Source: Flavobacteriales bacterium
GTDB taxonomy: Bacteria; Bacteroidota; Bacteroidia; Flavobacteriales; BACL11
Assembly (NCBI GenBank): GCA_018664745.1
Contig: JABJNS010000156.1
Coordinates: 1-5,571, forward strand
Direction: 5' to 3'
DNA: 5,571 nt
Shown here: one piece after another, positions 1 to 5,571 of the stretch
How positions within the stretch are numbered: position 1 is the stretch's first letter
How the letters are laid out: each line of letters begins with the position of its first letter
Position numbers and translations under genes: made by a program
Notes under the pieces: model-generated
What the model was told of the DNA's origin: nothing
The model's input: the letters and a program-made list of their open reading frames with translations, nothing else
Databases searched by the model: none

Positions 1-318
1 AGTAGTAGCCATGTTTAAATAGATGATTCTTTCAATTGCTAAAGCTAATCCTAAGATTAAACATAACAATACAATCCCCATAAATCCAGGCCCTCCTTCA
101 ATAAATTTTTGTTTGATAATTTGATGAAATGATGCAGACTCTTCATCTGATATTGCAGACTCAATCATAGCAGCTTGGCCCTTTCTATCTTCTTCCGACA
201 TTACATTCTCTTCAATCACTTCTTCAGTTGCAATTGTGTCAGCATCTTGTGCGTAAACATTGTAAGTCCCAGCAAGGAATAATCCTAAAAGGGCTATTAA
301 GGCAAATTTGTTTTTCAT
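1..318 (-). CDS. MotA/TolQ/ExbB proton channel family protein, N-terminal part (cut by window edge)
   Basis: Proteins of this family are inner-membrane proton channel subunits that, with an ExbD/TolR partner, energise TonB- or Tol-type transport across the envelope. Only the first 106 codons are present; the gene runs off the left edge. Reading leftward from ATG at 318, residues 1-23 look like a signal sequence (MKNK start, hydrophobic stretch ALIALLGLFLAG, then VYA before QD). Residues 24-65 form an acidic, polar linker rich in Glu and Asp. Residues 73-106 carry the family's first membrane segment, with the typical lead-in EGGPGFMGIVLL and the ending LAIERIIYL, which marks TolQ/ExbB proteins. 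A signal sequence plus linker ahead of this helix is common in Bacteroidota members. The gene follows the superoxide dismutase gene by 54 bp on the same strand and has a candidate promoter of its own. Whether it is ExbB-, TolQ- or otherwise specialised cannot be told from the N-terminus; exbD/tonB genes would be expected beyond the left edge. Confidence 0.88.
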   Translation of the reverse strand, partial: MKNKFALIALLGLFLAGTYNVYAQDADTIATEEVIEENVMSEEDRKGQAAMIESAISDEESASFHQIIKQKFIEGGPGFMGIVLLCLILGLALAIERIIYLNMATT

Positions 319-324
319 TTTTGT

Positions 325-354
325 TTAAATTTTAGTGTAATTAAATTTTAGTGT
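325..354. repeat. Perfect 14-bp direct repeat in the leader of the proton channel gene
   Basis: The sequence TTAAATTTTAGTGT occurs at 325-338 and again, without mismatch, at 341-354, separated by AA, giving a 16-bp period. It lies just upstream of the proton channel start codon and, if the candidate promoter at 357-364 is used, almost entirely within the transcribed leader. It could be a binding site, a leader element or a small tandem duplication; nothing in the sequence decides which. Confidence 0.8.
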
Positions 355-356
355 GG

Positions 357-364
357 CAAATTTA
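357..364 (-). promoter_or_regulatory. Candidate Bacteroidota -7 element for the proton channel gene
   Basis: Read on the minus strand, 364 to 357 is TAAATTTG, an exact match to the Bacteroidota -7 consensus TAnnTTTG. It lies in the gap just after the superoxide dismutase stop codon and would start transcription near 353, giving a leader of about 35 nt. No good -33 TTTG is seen at the usual distance, and the region is AT-rich, so a chance match is possible. Confidence 0.4.
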
Positions 365-372
365 TAAAAATA

Positions 373-972
373 TTATAAAGCGGCCTGATATCTCTTATTA
401 ACTTCCTCCCAGTTGATTACATTAAAAAATGCATTGATATAATCAGGGCGTCTATTTTGATAGTTTAAATAGTAAGCGTGTTCCCAAACATCCAAACACA
501 ATACTGGGGTACAACCGCATTGGTCATCCATTAATGGGTTATCCTGATTTGCAGTAGACGAAACTTTTAACTTCCCATCTTTTACTCCTAACCAAGCCCA
601 TCCTGAACCAAATCTTGTTCCTGCTGCTGTAGAGAAAGTATTTTTAAATTCTTCAAATGAACCAAAAGCATTATTTATTGCATCAGCAATTGCTCCTGTT
701 GGCTCTCCTCCTCCGTTTGGGCTCATTGATGTCCAAAACATATTATGATTGAAATACCCTCCACCATTATTTCTTGCTCCACCACTTAAGCCTCGAGTAG
801 CACAAATTTCTTCAATAGTTTTTCCTTCTAAATCAGTTCCTGCAATTGCATTGTTTAGGTTGTTTGTATATCCGTTATGGTGTTTGCTATGGTGAATCTC
901 CATAGTTCTAGCATCAATATGTGGCGCTAATGCATCATAAGCGTAAGGTAATTTTGGTAATTCGAATGACAT
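373..972 (-). CDS. sodA: Superoxide dismutase, Fe/Mn family, Mn-type signature
   Basis: This enzyme dismutates superoxide to hydrogen peroxide and oxygen. The 199-residue protein is complete, of normal family length, and lacks a signal peptide, so it is cytoplasmic. The N-terminal helical domain carries ligand His27 (EIHHSKHH) and His76 (FNHNMFW); the C-terminal alpha/beta domain carries Asp161 and His165 in DVWEHAYYLNYQ. Metal preference can be read from the second shell: Gly72, four residues before His76, and Gln143 in TANQDNP both match MnSODs, whereas FeSODs have Gln at the first place. Mn use or cambialism is therefore expected, though not proven. Cysteines at 57, 152, 154 and 159 are notable, three of them just ahead of the metal site. 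The gene begins 21 bp after the flavin reductase-like gene with no visible terminator or promoter between, so it may be read through from the tyrosine-degradation operon. The leader is A-rich without a Shine-Dalgarno sequence. Confidence 0.96.
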   Translation of the reverse strand: MSFELPKLPYAYDALAPHIDARTMEIHHSKHHNGYTNNLNNAIAGTDLEGKTIEEICATRGLSGGARNNGGGYFNHNMFWTSMSPNGGGEPTGAIADAINNAFGSFEEFKNTFSTAAGTRFGSGWAWLGVKDGKLKVSSTANQDNPLMDDQCGCTPVLCLDVWEHAYYLNYQNRRPDYINAFFNVINWEEVNKRYQAAL

Positions 973-993
973 AATATTTTGTTTTTTAGTTAT

Positions 994-1833
994 TTATAAT
1001 AGTATTTGCCAAGCATCTTCTGCTTTTCCTTGGCTTAATAATTCTTTGGCTAAGATATGTTTTTCTTCTGTACTTTTTTTATCTCTAAGGTTAAACTCTT
1101 TTTTCTCAGGAATATTTTCTGCTGAAGCTAAAATTGCTAATTCATTTCCTGTTAGTATGCTAGAGTTTCTAATTTCTTCAGCTAATTTATCTATTCCCAT
1201 TCCCATTCTAGAGATAGGTTTTGCTATTTCATAAAGCGATTCCTTTGTTGTTTTTCCGTACCAATTTGCTCCCAATCGGCTAACTATATTTAGTTTGAAC
1301 GGATCAATTGCATTATTTTCATCTAATACTTCAGTATCAATATGCATTTTTAGAATTTCACAAAGCACCAAACTTCCTGCACCTCCTTCTTCTCCTAAAG
1401 TAATCACTTCATTTACTTTACATTCAAAATTTATTGGTGATTCTTTGATTCTTGAAGGAGTAATTAAATCTGATTCTACTTCAGTAAATCCTGCTTTTTC
1501 AAACTCATTTATTTCTGAATCAAAATCGCATGAAGCCAAAGAAACCTGTTGCGCAATATCTTCTGTTACTAAGGAAATAACACATTCTTTAACTTGATGA
1601 ACATTGTCCAAAGTATGTTTTGATGTATTGTTTCTTACCCTTCTCACGGGTGAAAAAACTAAAATAGGAGGATTTACAGAAAATACATTGAAAAATGAAA
1701 AAGGACTTAAATTTTTATTTCCTTCAGCATCAATTGTACTTACAAAAGCGATTGGCCTTGGTGTTACAGCAGCTGATAAATATTGGTATAAACCAGCCGT
1801 TTCTCCTGATTTTACATCTATTGTTTTAATCAT
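994..1833 (-). CDS. Flavin reductase-like FMN-binding split-barrel protein linked to tyrosine degradation
   Basis: The 279-residue protein belongs to the flavin reductase-like (DIM6/NTAB) FMN-binding family. Residues 15-62 carry the family's opening pattern: YLSAAVTPRPIAFVST, then LSPFSFFNVFSVNPP and ILVFSP, which in the family forms the FMN phosphate-binding part of the split barrel. The barrel continues to about residue 205 (VISLVTED; KVNEVITLG; LNIVSRLGANWYGK). A helical tail of about 70 residues follows, with the segment IRNSSILTGNEL and a C-terminus of the form AKELLSQGKAEDAWQILL; from memory this tail is usual in Bacteroidota homologues. No signal peptide or membrane segment is seen. 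Its ATG overlaps the stop of the upstream FAH-family gene (ATGA), so the two are probably translationally coupled. The family binds FMN and often reduces it, but the substrate here is unknown; no flavin monooxygenase that it might serve is in the window. The family assignment is firm; the role is open. Confidence 0.9.
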   Translation of the reverse strand: MIKTIDVKSGETAGLYQYLSAAVTPRPIAFVSTIDAEGNKNLSPFSFFNVFSVNPPILVFSPVRRVRNNTSKHTLDNVHQVKECVISLVTEDIAQQVSLASCDFDSEINEFEKAGFTEVESDLITPSRIKESPINFECKVNEVITLGEEGGAGSLVLCEILKMHIDTEVLDENNAIDPFKLNIVSRLGANWYGKTTKESLYEIAKPISRMGMGIDKLAEEIRNSSILTGNELAILASAENIPEKKEFNLRDKKSTEEKHILAKELLSQGKAEDAWQILL

Positions 1834-2807
1834 TTTTTAAGTTTTAATAGCGAATGATTGCTTTCTGCTTTTACAATCGTATTGGTTATTTTCCCTAGTC
1901 CTTCAATTTGCATTTCAATTTCATCTCCTGCTTGTATCCACCTTTCTTTATAGTCAGGATTTGCTCTTTTTCCTGTTCCGTTTAATTCCAACAAACATCC
2001 TGTACCAACAGTTCCCGATCCAATTACATCTCCTGGGAAAAGCTCTACACCATAAGATGCCCTCTCAATAATTTCAGCAAAAGTCCAATTCATATCTTTT
2101 GCATTTCCTTCAGATAATAATTCTCCATTCACATAACAGCTCATTTGTAAATCGTATTTTTTGCCAAAAGCAGTATCAATACTTTTGCTTTCTAATTCAT
2201 CAGGAGTCACTAAATAAGGACCAATTACATTTGCATAATCTTTTCCTTTTGCAGGACCTAAGTTTAGTTTCATTTCTTCCATTTGCAATCTTCTTGCACT
2301 TATATCATTTAATATGCAAAAGCCAGCAATGTGCTTATCAGCATCTTTGGATAAGATGTTCTTACCTCCCTTACCTATTACTATGGCGAATTCTAATTCG
2401 TAATCCAATCTATGAAAGTGGTCGGGCATGAGTTCTATTTTTTGTCCATCACTAAACATAGCATTGTGGTTGGAAAAATAAAAAACAGGAAATTCATCAA
2501 ATTCTGGAATCATCTCAACTCCTCTATTTTTACGAGAGGTTGCTACATGTTGCCTAAAAGCGTAAGCATCTCTAAAAGAAGTAGGTTTTGGAATTGTAGC
2601 CAATAACTTTACATCAGATAATTGATCGATTTTATTGGGGTTTTTGGAAATAAATACCTTTGCAGTTTCCATCCAATTTTTATTTGAAATTAACTCAACT
2701 ATTGAATTGGCGCTACAACAATCATTTAAATTTTGGATTATATCTCCCTCAATTGCACCAAACAAATGTTGTACGCTATTCGGTTTTATGTAACTGACTA
2801 ATTTCAT
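1830..2807 (-). CDS. Fumarylacetoacetate hydrolase family protein, probable fumarylacetoacetase (fahA-like)
   Basis: The likely reaction is the last step of tyrosine degradation, hydrolysis of fumarylacetoacetate to fumarate and acetoacetate, in the cytoplasm. At 325 residues it is shorter than animal fumarylacetoacetase (about 420) and matches the short bacterial type. Comparison from memory with mouse FAH places nearly every active-site residue: Asp80, Tyr82 and His87 in RDAYAFRQH (mouse Asp126, Tyr128, His133); Tyr110 in FPVFY (Tyr159); Glu137 and Glu139 in DYELEF (Glu199, Glu201); Asp168, Arg172 and Gln175 in NDISARRLQ (Asp233, Arg237, Gln240); Lys189 in LGPAKGKD (Lys253); Thr266 in SGTVG (Thr350); Glu274 in LLELNG (Glu364). 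This argues for true FAA hydrolase chemistry rather than a distant family role, supported by the divergent hmgA-hppD operon. It is the first gene of the leftward train, with a candidate promoter right next to its ATG. A related acylpyruvase or maleylacetoacetate-hydrolysing activity is not excluded. Confidence 0.9.
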   Translation of the reverse strand: MKLVSYIKPNSVQHLFGAIEGDIIQNLNDCCSANSIVELISNKNWMETAKVFISKNPNKIDQLSDVKLLATIPKPTSFRDAYAFRQHVATSRKNRGVEMIPEFDEFPVFYFSNHNAMFSDGQKIELMPDHFHRLDYELEFAIVIGKGGKNILSKDADKHIAGFCILNDISARRLQMEEMKLNLGPAKGKDYANVIGPYLVTPDELESKSIDTAFGKKYDLQMSCYVNGELLSEGNAKDMNWTFAEIIERASYGVELFPGDVIGSGTVGTGCLLELNGTGKRANPDYKERWIQAGDEIEMQIEGLGKITNTIVKAESNHSLLKLKK

Positions 2808-2814
2808 CTTGTTG

Positions 2815-2822
2815 CAAAAGTA
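2815..2822 (-). promoter_or_regulatory. Candidate -7 element for the leftward FAH/flavin reductase operon
   Basis: On the minus strand 2822 to 2815 reads TACTTTTG, an exact TAnnTTTG match, followed by CAAC. Transcription would begin close to 2811, only a few bases ahead of the ATG at 2807, so the messenger would be nearly leaderless. No clear TTTG is found at the -33 position, so activation by a bound regulator is possible. The position in a divergent gap supports some promoter being here. Confidence 0.5.
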
Positions 2823-2845
2823 TCATTTTTATATTTTTAGTATCA
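2819..2845. repeat. Short direct repeat AGTATCA, two copies 20 bp apart, in the divergent promoter gap
   Basis: AGTATCA occurs at 2819-2825 and 2839-2845, so the copies are spaced by about two helical turns. The first copy overlaps the upstream edge of the leftward -7 element and the second lies where the -33 region would be. This geometry would suit an operator for the FAH operon, but seven-base repeats arise easily in AT-rich DNA. Confidence 0.3.
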
Positions 2846-2850
2846 CTTTA

Positions 2851-2870
2851 ATCATCTTTTGTTTGATGGT
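2851..2870. promoter_or_regulatory. Imperfect dyad over the hmgA -33 region, possible operator
   Basis: ATCATC at 2851-2856 and GATGGT at 2865-2870 form an inverted repeat with 5 of 6 pairs matching across an 8-base centre. The centre contains the TTTG taken as the -33 element of hmgA, so a dimeric regulator binding here could block or alter this promoter. No regulator gene is present in the window, and the match is short. Confidence 0.25.
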
Positions 2871-2885
2871 AAAAACCTATATTTG
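2858..2885 (+). promoter_or_regulatory. Candidate Bacteroidota promoter for the hmgA-hppD-bcp operon
   Basis: TATATTTG at 2878-2885 matches the -7 consensus TAnnTTTG exactly and is followed by CA, a frequent extension. A TTTG at 2858-2861 can serve as the -33 element, although the 16-base gap is shorter than the roughly 19 bases usual in this phylum; a second TTTG at 2862-2865 is too close. Transcription would start near 2889, giving an A-rich leader of about 13 nt before the ATG at 2902. Confidence 0.6.
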
Positions 2886-2901
2886 CAAAAAATAATTTAC
2901 A

Positions 2902-4068
2902 ATGCCAAGATATCATAGCTTAGGAAAAATGCCTCATAAAAGGCATACAACCTTCCGAAAAGAGGATGGAAATATCCATTATGAAGAGCTTTTTGGAACC
3001 ATTGGTTTTGACGGAATGTCTTCCCTTTTATATCATTTGCATAGGCCAACACAGGTTAAAGATATTAAGGATGCTTATTCAGTTGCACCAGAAATAGCAG
3101 TGGATAAAAACTTAAAATCCTATATGTTAAATGGGTTTGAAGCCCCTAAAGTTGCTGATCATTTAGAAAGTAGAATTTCCATTATGGTAAATAATGATTT
3201 GAATATTTTGCTTTCTGCTCCAACTAACTTGGAAGAAGATTATTTTTATAAAAACACAGATGGAGATGAAGTTATTTTCGTGCATAAAGGCACAGGAACA
3301 CTCAGGACTTTTGTTGGAAATATTAAGTTTAAAGAAGGTGATTATTTAGTAATTCCTAGAGGAATGATTTACACTATGAGGTTTAATTCTGCTGAAAACA
3401 GATTATTTATTGTGGAATCGTACACTCCAGTTTATACGCCAAAAAGATACAGAAATCATTTCGGGCAATTGTTAGAGCATTCTCCATTTTGTGAAAGAGA
3501 TTTAAGAGTGCCAGAAGAATTGGAAACTCATGATGAACTAGGTGATTTTGTAATAAAAATTAAAAAGGAGCAAATGATTCATGAGTATACTTATGCATCA
3601 CATCCTTTTGATGTAGCAGGTTGGGATGGATATAATTATCCTTATGCATTTTCAATTCATGATTTTGAACCTATAACTGGAAGGGTACATCAACCACCAC
3701 CAGTACACCAAACTTTTGAAACAAGCAGATTTGTAATTTGCTCTTTTGTTCCAAGAATGTACGATTATCACCCAGAATCTATTCCTGCACCTTACAACCA
3801 TTCTAATATCGATTCTGATGAAGTTCTATATTATGTAGCTGGCGATTTTATGAGTAGAAACCATGTAGATGAAGGGTATATTTCCTTGCATCCTGCAGGA
3901 ATTCCACACGGACCACATCCTGGTGCAGCAGAAAGAAGCATTGGGAAAACAGAAACAGATGAATTGGCAGTAATGGTAGATACCTTTGCTCCACTAAAAT
4001 TAACAAAAGCAGCTATTGAACTTTCGGATGGAATTTACCATCAGTCATGGCTTGAAAATAAACATTAA
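2902..4068 (+). CDS. hmgA: Homogentisate 1,2-dioxygenase
   Basis: This Fe(II) dioxygenase opens the ring of homogentisate to maleylacetoacetate, using oxygen, in the cytoplasm. The 388-residue protein is complete and of the short bacterial type (human enzyme 445). The N-terminus MPRYHSLGKMPHKRHTTF is characteristic of Bacteroidota members and fixes the start. The first cupin-like half spans about residues 95-175 (HKGTGTL, FKEGDYLVIPRGMIYTMRF). The second, catalytic half holds the probable iron ligands His300 and Glu307 in YNHSNIDSDEVLYYVAGDF and His336 in GIPHGPHPG; His263 in RVHQPPPVHQ is the best candidate for the catalytic base (human His292), by inference. The His-to-Glu step is 7 residues, where the human enzyme has 6 (His335, Glu341). 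It is first in a tight operon with hppD, which makes its substrate and begins after only 3 nt. Probable promoter at 2858-2885. Confidence 0.95.
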   Translation: MPRYHSLGKMPHKRHTTFRKEDGNIHYEELFGTIGFDGMSSLLYHLHRPTQVKDIKDAYSVAPEIAVDKNLKSYMLNGFEAPKVADHLESRISIMVNNDLNILLSAPTNLEEDYFYKNTDGDEVIFVHKGTGTLRTFVGNIKFKEGDYLVIPRGMIYTMRFNSAENRLFIVESYTPVYTPKRYRNHFGQLLEHSPFCERDLRVPEELETHDELGDFVIKIKKEQMIHEYTYASHPFDVAGWDGYNYPYAFSIHDFEPITGRVHQPPPVHQTFETSRFVICSFVPRMYDYHPESIPAPYNHSNIDSDEVLYYVAGDFMSRNHVDEGYISLHPAGIPHGPHPGAAERSIGKTETDELAVMVDTFAPLKLTKAAIELSDGIYHQSWLENKH

Positions 4069-4071
4069 AAG

Positions 4072-5229
<1,158 letters not shown>

Positions 5230-5230
5230 T

Positions 5231-5571
5231 ATGTTGAAAATTGGGGATAAAGCACCAGCAATAAATTCCATTGACCAAAATGGAGAAGCAATTACTTTAG
5301 CCCAATTTAAAGGAAAGAAGGTAGTATTGTATTTTTACCCAAAAGATATGACTCCAGGTTGTACGGTACAATCGTGTAATTTAAGGGACAACTACCAAAC
5401 ACTTTTAGATAAAGGTTATGTAGTGTTGGGTTGCTCTGCCGATAGCCCAGCAAGGCACATTAAGTTTATTGAAAAACACGAATTACCTTTTCCACTTATT
5501 TCTGATGAAAGTAAAGAAGTGCTAAATGCTTATGGAGTTTGGGGGCTTAAAAAGTTTATGGGAAAAGAGTA
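5231..5571 (+). CDS. bcp: Bcp/PrxQ-type thiol peroxidase (peroxiredoxin), N-terminal part (cut by window edge)
   Basis: This thioredoxin-dependent peroxiredoxin reduces hydrogen peroxide and organic peroxides in the cytoplasm. The first 113 codons are present, out of about 150 in the family, and the gene continues past the right edge. It starts MLKIGDKAPAI and has the thioredoxin-fold segment VVLYFYPKDMTPGCTVQSCNLRD, in which Cys44 (PGCT) is the peroxidatic cysteine and Cys49, five residues on, the resolving cysteine, the pairing typical of the Bcp/PrxQ group. VLGCSADSPARHIKF and the later PFPLISDE and AYGVWG also fit. Cys68 is an extra cysteine at a place where I would expect Val or another aliphatic residue. 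The ATG lies one base after the hppD stop (TAA-T-ATG), so it is almost certainly translated from the hmgA-hppD messenger. Start choice is clear, as no in-frame upstream extension is needed. Confidence 0.94.
   Translation, partial: MLKIGDKAPAINSIDQNGEAITLAQFKGKKVVLYFYPKDMTPGCTVQSCNLRDNYQTLLDKGYVVLGCSADSPARHIKFIEKHELPFPLISDESKEVLNAYGVWGLKKFMGKE

Noticed and set aside
361..379. TTATAA repeats after the superoxide dismutase stop as a terminator hairpin
   Set aside because: The possible stem is only A-T pairs with no G-C base and no following T run in the right direction; it is too weak to call.
973..993. Terminator or promoter between the flavin reductase-like gene and the superoxide dismutase
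   Set aside because: The 21 bases are AT-rich with no hairpin and no TAnnTTTG match on the minus strand, so read-through is the simpler view.
994..1833. Flavin reductase-like protein as a pathway maleylacetoacetate isomerase
   Set aside because: Not annotated as such: the sequence shows an FMN-binding split barrel, not a thioredoxin/GST fold. The idea is kept only as a hypothesis.
1046..1840. Three plus-strand open frames (1046-1234, 1295-1597, 1604-1840) opposite the flavin reductase-like gene
   Set aside because: They lie antisense inside a well-supported gene, resemble no family I know, and have the Ser/Phe/Leu-rich make-up expected of the reverse strand of AT-rich coding DNA.
2099..2606. 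Two plus-strand open frames (2099-2431, 2412-2606) opposite the FAH-family gene
   Set aside because: Same reasoning: antisense to a gene whose active-site residues are all in place, with no recognisable protein.

Overview
This 5.6 kb window is AT-rich and gene-dense and comes from a bacterium of the phylum Bacteroidota; the order cannot be fixed from the sequence. The grounds are the absence of Shine-Dalgarno sequences before the genes, A-rich leaders, good matches to the Bacteroidota -7 promoter element TAnnTTTG, and the style of the proteins (a 388-residue homogentisate dioxygenase, a TolQ/ExbB protein with an N-terminal signal sequence, and a flavin reductase-like protein with a helical tail). 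The window is almost entirely coding. The only intergenic gaps of note are 54 bp (319-372), 21 bp (973-993) and 94 bp (2808-2901).

The layout is two divergent gene trains leaving the 94-bp region 2808-2901. Rightward run hmgA (homogentisate 1,2-dioxygenase), hppD (4-hydroxyphenylpyruvate dioxygenase) and a bcp-type peroxiredoxin cut by the window end; spacers are 3 nt and 1 nt, so this is one operon. Leftward run a fumarylacetoacetate hydrolase-family gene and a flavin reductase-like gene overlapping it by 4 bp, then after 21 bp a Mn-type superoxide dismutase, and after 54 bp the start of a MotA/TolQ/ExbB proton channel gene that appears to have its own promoter.

Together these genes encode the lower tyrosine/phenylalanine degradation pathway: 4-hydroxyphenylpyruvate to homogentisate (HppD), ring opening to maleylacetoacetate (HmgA), and hydrolysis of fumarylacetoacetate to fumarate and acetoacetate (FAH). 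No maleylacetoacetate isomerase (MaiA, zeta-class GST) is present, and no upstream enzymes (phenylalanine hydroxylase, aromatic aminotransferase) are in view. The flavin reductase-like protein has no textbook role in the route. Antioxidant genes sit at or near the outer end of each arm (superoxide dismutase on the left, thiol peroxidase on the right), which may relate to the autoxidation of homogentisate.

I see no mobile element, CRISPR array, tRNA, rRNA or clear rho-independent terminator. The window is mostly a recognisable metabolic locus. The points worth checking are the antioxidant flanks, the missing isomerase step, cysteines near the active sites of both antioxidant enzymes, and small repeats in the two promoter-bearing gaps.
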